A stretch of DNA of 64,000 nucleotides, taken from NCBI RefSeq assembly GCF_003755185.1, contig NZ_RKIC01000014.1, forward strand, positions 186,001-250,000. The letters run 5' to 3'. The stretch comes from Frigoribacterium sp. PhB24 (GTDB taxonomy: Bacteria > Actinomycetota > Actinomycetes > Actinomycetales > Microbacteriaceae). Positions 9,575 through 18,664 of the stretch are shown here, piece by piece. Every line of letters starts with the position of its first letter. The first letter of the stretch is position 1. Below the pieces are notes generated by a model that saw only the letters and a list, made by a program, of their open reading frames with translations, was not told where the DNA came from and did no database searches. The position numbers were made by a program, and so were the translations under genes.

Positions 9575-11509
9575 CTAGAGCTGGACGCCGTCCTGTGCGG
9601 ACGTCGCACGGTGGCGACGACGCAGCACGAGGGCGGCACCGGTGCCCGCGAGCAGCAGCGCGAGCAGCAGGGCGGGCAGCGCGTCGGAACCGGTGAACGC
9701 GAGAGGGCCGCGTCCGGAACCCGCCGTACCCGCGCCTCCTGCGCTCGTGCCGTCACCGGGCACCGCGGCGGGCGGCGTCGTCGGTGCCGGGGTGACCGCA
9801 CCCTCGACGACGGTGACCGTGGCGGCCAGCGTCGCGCCGCTCTGCGTGCCGGTCAGCGTGATCGTGTAGCTGCCGGGCGCGGTGGGGGCGGTCACCGTGT
9901 AGGTCGCGACGCCGTCGATCACGTCGGCGATGCCGAGGTCGGTCACCGTGCCGTCGACGTCGAGCGTGCCCGTGACCTGGCGGTCGCCCGCGAGACCGGC
10001 GGTGCTGACCGGGAAGTCGGCGCCGGGGGCGACCTCGGTCGGAGCCGAGATCGTCGCGTCGGTGCTGAGGCCGTCGAGGTCGCGGTCGAGCTGCAACGCG
10101 TACACGATGGTGAAGAAGTTGTCGGTCTGGTCGATCAGTCCGACGACGTTCGCGGCGCCGGGGCCGTAGCCCGCGACGCGCAGCTGCGTGCCGGTGTGCT
10201 GCTGCGAGCCACCGGCCGCGGCCGTACCGTAGGCGATCTTCATCGTGGTGCCGTCGACCGTCGTCAGCGCGGTGCTGAGCGTGGCGGGCGGCGTCGAGTC
10301 GACGATCTGGCTGGTGTGGGCGTGGTCCGCCGTGACGATGACCATCGTGTTCCCGTCGGCCTTCGCGAAGGCGAGGGCGGACTGGACGGCCTCGTCGAGG
10401 TCGAGCACCTCACCGATCTGACCGCAGGCATCGGCGCTGTGGTCGCGCTTGTCGATCGAGGCACCCTCGACCTGCAGGAAGAAGCCCTGGTCACCCGTGT
10501 CGAGCAGGTCGATCGACGTCTCGGTCAGCGATCGCAGCGAGAGGTCGGCGCCCAGGCGGGCCGGGTTCGGCTGGCAGGTCTGCGGGGCCAGGTCGGCTCC
10601 ACCCACGGTCGCCGTCGTCGCCGCGTAGCGGGTCGGGAAGTTGCCGTCGGTGAAGGTGCCGAGCACGGGCTGTGCCTGGTCGGCGGCCGTCAGGGCGTCG
10701 AGGCCGGCGGCGTCACGCACGACCTGGTAGCCGCGGTCCTTCGCCTGTGAGAACAGGGTGTCGCCCTGCCACTGGCCGGCGCGGGCCGACTGGCCGAACG
10801 AGGCCGCGCCTCCCCCGAGGGTCAGGTCGGCGCGGGTGCCGATGATCTGCTCGCTGATCGAGCCGAGGCCGCCCTGGTCGAGCGCGTCGGCGCCGCACTG
10901 CGTGACGCTGTCCGGGCCGTAGCAGCTGCGGGCGGCGACGTGCGCGGCCTGCACGGCCGGGGTGGCGTCCTGCAGTTCGGCGGTCGACACGTTGCCGGTC
11001 TTCTTGCCGTTGGCCTTGGCGATCTCGAGCAGGGTGTCCTGCGGGACGCCGTCGACGTCGACCGAGATGGCGTTGTCGTAGGTCTTCGTGCCGGTGGCCC
11101 AGGCCGAGCCGGTCGCGGCGGAGTCGGGCACGTAGTCGGGCTTGCCCTTGTTCGCGCCGTCCTTGTAGACCGAGTACGTCGTGTACTGGCCGGTCAGGGG
11201 CAGGGCGTCGATGCCGGGCAGCGTTCCGCCGGCACCGTAGGCGTAGTTGCGCGCCGAGGTGATCTCACTGTCGCCCATGCCGTCACCGATCAGCAGGATG
11301 ACGTTCTTGGCGGGTCCGGCCTCCACCGAGTCGAGCAGCAGCTGCGTGCTGTCGTCGATGCTGCGTGCCGCGCCGCCGTTCTGGGCGACGTCCGCGGGGG
11401 TGGCCGCGAAGGCGGCGACGGGGCTGAGGGCGAGGGCTGCGGCGGCGGCCGTCGCGACGACCCCCGTCGTCAGGGCCGCACGCCGGCGGTTCGGGGTGTT
11501 CTTCGACAC
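9575..11509 (-). CDS. Cell-wall-anchored alkaline phosphatase (PhoA family)
   Basis: A 644-residue secreted phosphomonoesterase. A signal peptide spans about residues 1-36 (NRRR, then an Ala-rich core ending AFA). The metal site begins with LIGDGMGD (73-80), and the nucleophile is Ser130 in the PDSAATGSA motif. VTADHAHTS and the HTGTQL segment supply later zinc ligands. After residue 490 come an Ig-like or calcium-binding-like region, then LAFTG (603-607), a Leu/Ala helix and RRRHR, the sortase signal. Translation starts at GTG with CAGGAG upstream. It is the second phosphatase of this architecture in the window, pointing to phosphate scavenging at the wall. No clear Pho box was seen. Confidence 0.92.
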   Translation of the reverse strand: MSKNTPNRRRAALTTGVVATAAAAALALSPVAAFAATPADVAQNGGAARSIDDSTQLLLDSVEAGPAKNVILLIGDGMGDSEITSARNYAYGAGGTLPGIDALPLTGQYTTYSVYKDGANKGKPDYVPDSAATGSAWATGTKTYDNAISVDVDGVPQDTLLEIAKANGKKTGNVSTAELQDATPAVQAAHVAARSCYGPDSVTQCGADALDQGGLGSISEQIIGTRADLTLGGGAASFGQSARAGQWQGDTLFSQAKDRGYQVVRDAAGLDALTAADQAQPVLGTFTDGNFPTRYAATTATVGGADLAPQTCQPNPARLGADLSLRSLTETSIDLLDTGDQGFFLQVEGASIDKRDHSADACGQIGEVLDLDEAVQSALAFAKADGNTMVIVTADHAHTSQIVDSTPPATLSTALTTVDGTTMKIAYGTAAAGGSQQHTGTQLRVAGYGPGAANVVGLIDQTDNFFTIVYALQLDRDLDGLSTDATISAPTEVAPGADFPVSTAGLAGDRQVTGTLDVDGTVTDLGIADVIDGVATYTVTAPTAPGSYTITLTGTQSGATLAATVTVVEGAVTPAPTTPPAAVPGDGTSAGGAGTAGSGRGPLAFTGSDALPALLLALLLAGTGAALVLRRRHRATSAQDGVQL

Positions 11510-11731
11510 GGTTCTGCTCCTGTGATCGTGATCGTGATCCGTCGCCCAGCGACGGAGTCGTCGCGGCGCGGGGATCAGCAGACTCCTGCGCGGTGGCCAT
11601 CGCGTGAACGAGGACGCCCGATCACGTGAACACCCTCGGGCGGGGGTGGTGGACCGTGAGCGGAGTCGCGAGCGAGGCGCGACCGAGGCGCGACCGGGCC
11701 CGAGCCGAGTCGAGAGCCGAGCCCCCCGCGT

Positions 11732-14700
11732 TCAGCCGACCGTCGAGCGCAGCACGGACGACCCGTCGGGACGGCGTCGCACCTCGACGCGGTCGGCGAT
11801 GCGCTGCTTGAGCTCGTCGACGTGGCTGACGATGCCGATCACGCGGCCCGAGGCGCTCAGCCGACCGAGCTCGCTCATGACGGCGTCGAGGGTGTCGGGA
11901 TCGAGCGAGCCGAACCCCTCGTCGACGAACAGGGTGCCGAGCTCGAGCCCACCGGCCTCGGCCTGCACGACGTCGGCGAGTCCGAGGGCGAGGCTGAGCG
12001 AGGCGTAGAAGGTCTCGCCACCCGAGAAGCTGCCGGGGTCGCGGGTGGTGTCGGTGGTCGCGTCGCGGATGACGAGCGAGAGCCCGGTCTTGCGCGAGCG
12101 CGATCCGACCTCGCGTTCGTCGGACGCGGCGAGTTCGTACCGCCCGCTCGACATGACCGACAACCGCACGTTCGCCGCCGCCACGACCTCGTCGAACCGC
12201 CGCAGCAGAACGTAGGTGCCGAGCGTCACGCCCTTGACGTTCTCCCCGGTCGAGGCGCTGGCGAGGTTCGCCATGCGCACCACCGCCCGGGCGTGCTCGA
12301 CGGCGGCGTCGGCCACGGCCGTCACGGCCTCGAGGGCGGTCAAGGCCTGGCGCGACCGCTCGGCCCGGTCGCCGGCGCGCGTCGCCTGGTCGGTGACCTC
12401 GTCCAGCTCGGCCTCGACCAGGTCGAGGGCCTCGACGGCCGACTCGACGTCCGCCGCCTCGTCGCCGGTCAGCACGGCCACCTCGGCCTCGGCGAGCCCG
12501 GCCGCGACGATCGCCCGTTCGCGTTCGTGGGCCGAGACCCGCGATTCGAGGGCTGCCAGGTCAGCTGCCTCGAGGGCGGCGTCCGCGACCTGGTCGACGT
12601 CGTCGAAGCCGCTGCGCTCGAGGGCGGCGGCGAGCTCGGCGCGGCGTCCGACCGCCGCGTCGGCCGCCACCGTGGCGGCGTCGAGAAGGGTCAGGAGGCG
12701 CGTGTCGCGGTCGACGCCCTCGCCCACCGTCGCGGCGAGCTCGCCGATCGTCGGGGCGCGGCCGTCGAGCAGTCGCGCGATCTCGGCCTCGTCGTCGAGC
12801 AGCGCGCGCCGGTCGGCGGCGATGCGCTCTCGGGTGGTGGCGGCCCGTTCGCGGAGGTCGTCGAGCTCGGCGCGCAGCCGGTCGACCTCGAGGTCGTGCG
12901 CCACGAGGCCCGCGTCGGCCGCCGCGAGGGCGACGCGGGCCCGGCCGGCCTCGGCGACGCGCGCGGCCGACCGCGCCCGCTCGGTCTCGACGTCGTCGCG
13001 GGTCAGGTCTCCCAGCGCGCGCCGGGCCTCGGCGACGCGTCCCTCGGCGGTCGCGTGGCGGGCGGCGGACTCACGCTGACGTGTCTCGGCCGCCCGTGCC
13101 GCCGACGACGCGGCCTCGACCTGGTCGTCGGTGGGGTGTTCGACACCGGGCGACGCCGGCGCCGGGTGCTCTCGCGAGCCGCACACGGGACACGGGTCGC
13201 CGAGGACCAGGCCGGCGGCGAGCTGACCCGCCATGCCCTCGATCTGTCGTCGACGCAGGCCCGCCTCGTCGTCGAGGGCCCGGAGGGCCGCCGCCGAGTC
13301 GTCGCTCAGTCGCGCGGACGCCGCGTCGACGGCACGGCCGAGGGCGTCGAGGTCGTCGAGGTCACGCAGCCGTGCCCGCGCCTCGGCCGTCGCCTGCTCG
13401 GCGGCCGCGAGGTCGGTCGACGCGTCGGCCAGGGCCTGGCGCTCGACGACGAGCGACGCCCGGACGGCGGGAGCCGCGACGAGGCGGTCGTCGAGCTCAC
13501 GGCGCCGCTCGTCGGCGTCGACGAGGGACCGTTCGGCCGCCTCGAGGGCTGCCCGACGACCGGGCAGGGCTCGTTCGGTCCGGGCCGCCTCGGTCAGCAG
13601 GGCGACTTCGGAGAGCCGGGCATCGCGGCGCGCGACGACGTCCGCCCGCCTCAGAGCCTCGTTCGCTCCGACCGCCGCGGCGGCCTCGCCGTCCGAGACG
13701 ACCCGGCCGGCCTCGTCCAGGCGTTGCACCGCGTCGCGCTCGACCTCGGCCGCTCGCGCGACCGCGGTGAGGGCGTCGGTCACCGTCGCAGCCCGCGTCG
13801 CAGCGTCGACGCGCCTGCCGACCGCGGCGATCTCGGCGTCGTTCTCGTGGACGAGTGCCTGCCGCGCGATCAGGTCGGCCCGCCGGTCGAGCGCGACCCG
13901 GAGCGCCCGCGCCCGGTCGAGTGACCGTCGCGCGGTGTCTCGGGCCTCGGCCGCGCGCGAGCGTCGAGCCGACGCGTCGGCGGCCTCTGCCTCGAGGGCC
14001 CTGAGCACGGTGGCCGCGCGATCCGTCGACAGGGCCTGGTCGAGGGTCTCGGACTCGAGCGCACTGGCCTCGAGGAGTCTCGCCCGGGCCAGCTCGATGT
14101 CGCGGTCGGCCGCGTCGACTGCCGCGTTGGCGACCTTGCGCCGCTCGACGAGTTCGGCCGTGGTGCGCTCGTAGATCTCGGTGCCGAACAACGATTGCAG
14201 GACTTCTTTTCGCTTCTCGCCGGTCGAGCGGAGGAAGGCGGCGAACTCGCCCTGGGGCAGGACGACAGTCTGCACGAACTGCTGGCGTGTGAGCCCGAGG
14301 ATGCGCGAGACCTCGGCACCGGCTTCTTGGGTGCTGATCGAGACGATGTCGCCGTCGACGGCGTCGGGTGACGAGAGGCGCCACAGCTTGGCGGTCGCGT
14401 TCGCCGGAGTCGTGCCCGTACCGCGCGCCTTGGGTCGCCGGTACGCGGGGGTTCGCCGGATGCGGTGGACCCCCGCGCCGTTCTCGAAGACGAGCTCGAC
14501 GAAGGGTTCGACCTCGGGCGCGGCGTGGTGGCTCCGCAGCCGGTCGGGCGTCGACGCCGAGCCGGCGAGCCCGCCGTACAGGGCGAACACGATCGCGTCG
14601 ATGATCGTCGACTTGCCCGAGCCGGTCGGGCCCTCGAGCAGGAAGGTGCCCGAGGCCCCGAGCGCCGCGAAGTCGATGCTGTGCTCGCCCGCGTAGGGCC

Positions 14701-14734
14701 CGATGGCTCTCAGGGTCAGCCGGTGCAGGTTCAT
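11732..14734 (-). CDS. sbcC: Exonuclease subunit SbcC (Rad50-like ATPase)
   Basis: A 1000-residue SMC-like protein that, with SbcD, cleaves DNA hairpins and blocked ends. It begins MNLHRLTLRAIGPY, and Walker A is GPTGSGKST near residues 35-43. A long charged coiled coil rich in Ala, Glu and Arg carries the zinc hook CPVCG near its middle. The C-terminal lobe has the signature FSGGE and Walker B LFVDEGFGSLD. Its ATG overlaps the sbcD stop in an ATGA junction, so the pair is translationally coupled. Longer upstream readings run through sbcD in another frame and were rejected. Confidence 0.95.
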   Translation of the reverse strand: MNLHRLTLRAIGPYAGEHSIDFAALGASGTFLLEGPTGSGKSTIIDAIVFALYGGLAGSASTPDRLRSHHAAPEVEPFVELVFENGAGVHRIRRTPAYRRPKARGTGTTPANATAKLWRLSSPDAVDGDIVSISTQEAGAEVSRILGLTRQQFVQTVVLPQGEFAAFLRSTGEKRKEVLQSLFGTEIYERTTAELVERRKVANAAVDAADRDIELARARLLEASALESETLDQALSTDRAATVLRALEAEAADASARRSRAAEARDTARRSLDRARALRVALDRRADLIARQALVHENDAEIAAVGRRVDAATRAATVTDALTAVARAAEVERDAVQRLDEAGRVVSDGEAAAAVGANEALRRADVVARRDARLSEVALLTEAARTERALPGRRAALEAAERSLVDADERRRELDDRLVAAPAVRASLVVERQALADASTDLAAAEQATAEARARLRDLDDLDALGRAVDAASARLSDDSAAALRALDDEAGLRRRQIEGMAGQLAAGLVLGDPCPVCGSREHPAPASPGVEHPTDDQVEAASSAARAAETRQRESAARHATAEGRVAEARRALGDLTRDDVETERARSAARVAEAGRARVALAAADAGLVAHDLEVDRLRAELDDLRERAATTRERIAADRRALLDDEAEIARLLDGRAPTIGELAATVGEGVDRDTRLLTLLDAATVAADAAVGRRAELAAALERSGFDDVDQVADAALEAADLAALESRVSAHERERAIVAAGLAEAEVAVLTGDEAADVESAVEALDLVEAELDEVTDQATRAGDRAERSRQALTALEAVTAVADAAVEHARAVVRMANLASASTGENVKGVTLGTYVLLRRFDEVVAAANVRLSVMSSGRYELAASDEREVGSRSRKTGLSLVIRDATTDTTRDPGSFSGGETFYASLSLALGLADVVQAEAGGLELGTLFVDEGFGSLDPDTLDAVMSELGRLSASGRVIGIVSHVDELKQRIADRVEVRRRPDGSSVLRSTVG

Positions 14735-15918
14735 TCGCTCGTCTCGCTCGCCCGGGCGGCCTCGTAGGCGCCGCGCACCACCGCGAGCTCGGCCTCGCTG
14801 GGCGCCCCGCCCGAGGCGAAGGCGACGAAGTCGGCCGCGACCTCGATCGGGTCGGATTCTGCCGTGACGGGGGCGAGCGTCGGCGCGTCGAGCGCCCCCA
14901 CGGGCGTGTGGTGGATCGCGAGGGCATGCGGGAAGTGCTCGGCCACGCGCGTGTACAACCGCTCGGGGTGCACGGGGTCGGTGACGAAGACCCGCAGCCA
15001 GGCGTCGCGCAGGGCGTCGTACCGCCCGTCGAGCAGGGCGTCGAGGGTGTCGGTCACCTCGGCGAGTCGACGCGGCACGGGGGCCGGGACGAGGTCGACC
15101 GAGACCGAACCGTCGGCGGCCAGCTCGACGATGGTGGACGACTTGACCTGGTTCCGCTCGCCGAACGAGAAGGCCAGCGGCGAGCCCGAGTAGCGCAGGC
15201 GACCGGACGGGCCGACGCGTTGGGCGCCGTGGAGGTGCCCGAGGGCGACGTAGTCGACGCCGTCGAACGCGGTCGAGGGCACGGAGTCCACCCCACCCAC
15301 CCGGATGTCGCGCTCGCTCTCGCTGCGCTCGGCGTGGTCGGCCTCGCGGTCGGACGCGGGCCCGGCCACGACGAACGCGTGAGCCACCACGACCGACCGG
15401 GTGCCGGGCCGCCCGGCGAGGTCGTCGCGCACCCGCTGCATCGCCGCCCCGACGACGGCCGCGTGCGACCGCGCCAGCGGCTCGTCGGTGCCCCCGGGCG
15501 CCAGCGAGCGCCGGACGCTGTCGGGGTCGAGATAGGGCAGACCGTAGAAGGCGACCGGCCCGTCGGGGTCGTCGACGACGACGGGCTCGTCGAGCAGGTC
15601 GACCGACGCTCGCAGGTGCAGGCCCGGGCGCATCAGCTCGGCCGCGAACCCCAGTCGCACGGCGGAGTCGTGGTTGCCCGGCGTGACGATCACCGTGGCG
15701 TGCTCGGTCAGCCCCGCGAGGGCACGGCCGAGGAGGCGCACGCTGGGCACCGCGGGGACGGCCCGGTCGTACACGTCGCCGGCGACCACGACGACGTCGA
15801 TCGCGCGTTCGGACACGAGCCCCACCAGGTGGTCGACGAACGCCTGCTGGTGCTCGTGCAGGTCGACCCCGTGCAGCGTGCGCCCCAGGTGCCAGTCGCT
15901 GGTGTGCAGGATGCGCAC
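14731..15918 (-). CDS. sbcD: Exonuclease subunit SbcD (Mre11-like nuclease)
   Basis: A 395-residue metallophosphoesterase nuclease partner of SbcC. The metal motifs are HTSDWHLG at the N-terminus, AGDVYDR, TPGNHDS and LGHLHG. The capping domain follows. The GTG at 15918 gives VRILHTSDWHLG, the family's invariant start, with GAGAGGGG upstream. The last 4 bp overlap sbcC. Lengths and order (sbcD then sbcC) match other actinobacteria. Confidence 0.95.
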   Translation of the reverse strand: MRILHTSDWHLGRTLHGVDLHEHQQAFVDHLVGLVSERAIDVVVVAGDVYDRAVPAVPSVRLLGRALAGLTEHATVIVTPGNHDSAVRLGFAAELMRPGLHLRASVDLLDEPVVVDDPDGPVAFYGLPYLDPDSVRRSLAPGGTDEPLARSHAAVVGAAMQRVRDDLAGRPGTRSVVVAHAFVVAGPASDREADHAERSESERDIRVGGVDSVPSTAFDGVDYVALGHLHGAQRVGPSGRLRYSGSPLAFSFGERNQVKSSTIVELAADGSVSVDLVPAPVPRRLAEVTDTLDALLDGRYDALRDAWLRVFVTDPVHPERLYTRVAEHFPHALAIHHTPVGALDAPTLAPVTAESDPIEVAADFVAFASGGAPSEAELAVVRGAYEAARASETSE

Positions 15919-16020
15919 GGCGCCCCTCTCGTCGGTGTCGCGGTGGGTGTCGCGATCGGTGCGGCACCCGGTCCCGGAGTCGGTGCCCCCGACTGTATCG
16001 GGGCCCTCCGACAGAGCCGG

Positions 16021-16076
16021 CCGCGCCTCCTCGGGTCCGGCACCGCGCCTCCTCGGGTCCGCGCCGCGCCTCGCGG
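16021..16076. repeat. Tandem direct repeat of about 21 nt containing the dispersed 9-mer
   Basis: The unit CCGCGCCTCCTCGGGTCCG is repeated at 16021 and 16043 with a degenerate third copy at 16064. Each unit starts with CCGCGCCTC, the complement of GAGGCGCGG. It occupies the divergent sbcD/peptidase spacer. Confidence 0.75.
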
Positions 16077-16152
16077 CCGGTCGCCGGCCCGCCCGCGGGA
16101 GTGAGATGGTCAGATGCCCGCACACCACGGCGGGCCCGACGAGAGCGAGACC

Positions 16153-17325
16153 GTGAGCCACGACCCCCTGCAGCCCGACCAGGTCACCGCCGTGCGCCGT
16201 GAGGTCGAGGCGCGCCTCGACGCGATGGTGGCCGACCTGACGACCTACGCGAGCCTCGAGACGCCGTCCGACGACGTCGACCTGCTCGAGGCGGGGCTCC
16301 GCTGGATCGAGGAGTGGCTCGGCGACACGGTCGGTCCACCGGCCGACCGCCGGGTGCACGTCGTCGAGGGCTTCGGCGACACGGTCACCCTCGACTACCC
16401 GTCGCCGTCGGGGTCGACCGAGTGGGTGTCGGCCCTGTGCCATTACGACACCGTGTGGTCCGAGGGCACGCTCGCCGACTGGCCCGTGACCATCGAGGGC
16501 GACCGCATGACCGGCCCCGGCGTCTTCGACATGAAGTCCGGGCTGATCCAGCTCGGCAACGCGCTGGCGATCGGCGACCGCCTGGGGCTGCCCCGCCCGA
16601 ACGTCCGCCTGCTGCTCAACGGCGACGAGGAGGTCGGGAGCATCGCGTCGCGCGAGGCGATCGAGCGAGAGGTCGGACGAGGAGGCGCGGTGTTCGTCTT
16701 CGAGTCCGCCGCCGACGGCGCCGTCAAGACCGCCCGCAAGGGCGTCGGCATCTACGAGGTGGAGGCCTTCGGGGTCGAGGTGCACGCCGGGCTCCACCCG
16801 CGATCGGGTGCGAGCGCCGTCGACGAGATCGCCCGCGCCGTCATGACGCTGCACGCCGCCGCCGACTTCGAGGCGGGCACCTCGCTCAACGTGGGAGTGC
16901 TGCAGGGCGGCACCCGCACCAACGTCAAGGCCGGCTACGCGCGGGCGATGGTCGACGTGCGCGTCACCTCGTCCGCCGAGGCCGAACGCATCGAGCGGGT
17001 CTTCGCGGCCCTCACGCCCCACGACCCGGCGGCGTCTCTGAAGGTCACGGGAGGCTGGAACCGTCCACCGATGGAACGCTCGGCCGCGACCGGTGCGCTG
17101 TACGAACGCGCGGCCCGGGTCGCCGCGTCGCTCGGCTTCGAGCTGCGCGAGGTGTCGGTCGGCGGCGCCAGCGACGGCAACTTCGCCGCCGCGCTCGGGC
17201 TGGCCGTGCTCGACGGGGTCGGCGGCGTCGGCGGCGGAGCGCACGCCCGCCACGAGTGGATCAGCGTGCGCGGAATGGTCGAGCGCACCGAGTTCGTCAG
17301 CGCCCTGCTCGCCGACCTCGCCTGA
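16153..17325 (+). CDS. M20 family metallopeptidase (glutamate carboxypeptidase-like)
   Basis: A 390-residue zinc peptidase of the CPG2/ArgE/DapE clan. Metal ligands and catalytic residues appear in order: CHYDTVW, GVFDMKSG, NGDEEVGS, and near the C-terminus GGASDGNF and GGAHARHEW. The dimerisation (lid) domain lies between the two halves, with a typical HAGLHPRSG strand. The substrate is probably an N-acyl or glutamyl amino acid, but this cannot be settled. The GTG start gives VSHDPLQPDQ. An in-frame ATG at 16114 would add 13 poorly conserved residues and cannot be excluded. The coding region contains GAGGCGCGG at 16682. Confidence 0.85.
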   Translation: MSHDPLQPDQVTAVRREVEARLDAMVADLTTYASLETPSDDVDLLEAGLRWIEEWLGDTVGPPADRRVHVVEGFGDTVTLDYPSPSGSTEWVSALCHYDTVWSEGTLADWPVTIEGDRMTGPGVFDMKSGLIQLGNALAIGDRLGLPRPNVRLLLNGDEEVGSIASREAIEREVGRGGAVFVFESAADGAVKTARKGVGIYEVEAFGVEVHAGLHPRSGASAVDEIARAVMTLHAAADFEAGTSLNVGVLQGGTRTNVKAGYARAMVDVRVTSSAEAERIERVFAALTPHDPAASLKVTGGWNRPPMERSAATGALYERAARVAASLGFELREVSVGGASDGNFAAALGLAVLDGVGGVGGGAHARHEWISVRGMVERTEFVSALLADLA

Positions 17326-17364
17326 CCACCCGCACCCCCACCGCAGCGCACCGCCCCGCACCGC

Positions 17365-17420
17365 ACCGCCGAATGGACACCACGCCGCCGCACGACACGG
17401 CGCCTTGTCCACTCGGCGGT
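17365..17420. repeat. 56-nt palindromic repeat, copy 1 (family B; terminator-like)
   Basis: Arms ACCGCCGAATGGACA (17365-17379) and TGTCCACTCGGCGGT (17406-17420) pair with one mismatch. An inner CGCCG/CGGCG stem surrounds a GCACGACACGG centre. Copies of the same length lie at 18595-18650 and 36390-36445. This copy lies between two convergent genes. Confidence 0.85.
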
Positions 17421-17465
17421 TCGTTGCGGCGGCGCCGCCGGCGACCCTGTGCGAACAGGGCACCC

Positions 17466-18485
17466 TCACGACCACGACGCCGAGGCGCGACCCGGCCGCA
17501 GCGGCACCCCGCCACGGCGCACGATCGCCGCCAGTCGCCGCGGATCGAGCACGTCGTCGATGTCGCATCTCTCGATGCGTCGGACCCGGCCCGTCCCCAG
17601 CAAGCGAGCCTCGCGCTTCTTCTCACGTCGAACGACCTCGGCCGGGGACGAGCCCGCGAGCAGGCGAGGGTCCGAGTACTTGCCGAAACCGTCGAACTCG
17701 AGCACGAACCCGAATTCTGCGAAGAAGAAGTCGCATCGTCCGACGAATCCCCGGGCGTCGGAGAACTCCTCCTGCAGGATCGGCTGAGGCGCGCCGAGCC
17801 GATGCAACACGACCCGCACGAGCGACTCCCCGCCATTCTCGGACAGGGGCGTGGCGAACGACACCGCTCGCTCGAGTGCCAGCTCACCCCGTCGTCCGAC
17901 CGTGCGGTCGCCCATCGCCCCGAACCGGAGCCGGAACTCGTCACGCAGATCGTCGACTCGGGTGCGCATCTCGATGGCCCTCGGAAGCCGCCCCGCGACC
18001 ATGAGCCGACGACGCATCACACCGTCGAGACAGAGGACGCCGTCGTCGAACCCGGATGACTTCGCGACGTCGAAGGCGGTGCGCAGCTCGCTCGTGACCA
18101 GCAGGTCGCCCACCGACTCGACCTCATCGTCCTGGAGACGGACCGCGTGTTTGACGAGGACCGGCGTGCTCTGGGTAGAGGCCCGGCGCCGGTCGATCAC
18201 GTGCACCCGGCGCGGGTCGCCCTGGACGCTGGGCAGCCCGTGTACGGCGACGGCCGACCCGTGGGACACGACGCAGTCGGCGGGGAGTGCGGACACGGCG
18301 GCCCGCACCCGGACGACGTGGCGACGCCAGGGCCTCAGCCGGCCCCAGTCCTCCGTCGGCACGTAGACGCCTCGTTGGACGCGGACGAGACGCCCCGCGG
18401 CGGCCTCGTGTCGCAGGGCGCGCGCCTCACGTGACTGCGCACCCGGCGTGGCGGAGAAGATCAGATCGGGGAGGTCGTCGTCCAT
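17466..18485 (-). CDS. AbiEi-type N-terminal domain fused to DUF559-like endonuclease domain
   Basis: A 339-residue protein. The N-terminal half (REARALRHEAAAGRLVRVQRGVYVP) matches the winged-helix AbiEi antitoxin-type domain. The C-terminal third has RCDFFFAEFGFVLEFDGFGKY, the spaced D...ExDG pattern of DUF559/Vsr-like PD-(D/E)XK nuclease folds, then a basic KKREARLL helix. No paired toxin gene is adjacent, so a classic toxin-antitoxin role is not supported. Codon use is looser than in its neighbours (for example a GAAGAAGAAG run), hinting at transfer. The gene lies between two copies of the 56-nt palindromic repeat. The function is unproven. Confidence 0.75.
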   Translation of the reverse strand: MDDDLPDLIFSATPGAQSREARALRHEAAAGRLVRVQRGVYVPTEDWGRLRPWRRHVVRVRAAVSALPADCVVSHGSAVAVHGLPSVQGDPRRVHVIDRRRASTQSTPVLVKHAVRLQDDEVESVGDLLVTSELRTAFDVAKSSGFDDGVLCLDGVMRRRLMVAGRLPRAIEMRTRVDDLRDEFRLRFGAMGDRTVGRRGELALERAVSFATPLSENGGESLVRVVLHRLGAPQPILQEEFSDARGFVGRCDFFFAEFGFVLEFDGFGKYSDPRLLAGSSPAEVVRREKKREARLLGTGRVRRIERCDIDDVLDPRRLAAIVRRGGVPLRPGRASASWS

Positions 18486-18594
18486 CCGTCGATGCTCGGC
18501 CGTCGATCGGACCCGGCCGCGCCTCCAGAGCCTTCCTGTGGACGACCGCCCGCCTACCGCATCATGTGGACGAGACGACCTGTGTGCGCCGAGA

Positions 18595-18650
18595 ACCGCC
18601 GAGTGGACAGCACACCGCCGCATGACGCGGCGCACTGTCCACTCGGCGGT
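18595..18650. repeat. 56-nt palindromic repeat, copy 2 (family B; terminator-like)
   Basis: Perfect arms ACCGCCGAGTGGACAG (18595-18610) and its complement (18635-18650) with an inner CGCCG/CGGCG stem and centre GCATGACGCGG. It lies 15 bp past the prpB stop, a position suited to a terminator, and 110 bp upstream of the nuclease-like gene. Confidence 0.87.
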
Positions 18651-18664
18651 GTTCGGCACCGGCG

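Noticed and set aside
16114-16152. Earlier ATG start for the M20 peptidase
   Set aside because: It would add 13 residues without similarity. The downstream GTG was preferred, though evidence for either is weak.
17466-18485. A complete type IV toxin-antitoxin pair
   Set aside because: Only the AbiEi-type domain is present and neither neighbour is an AbiEii-type toxin.
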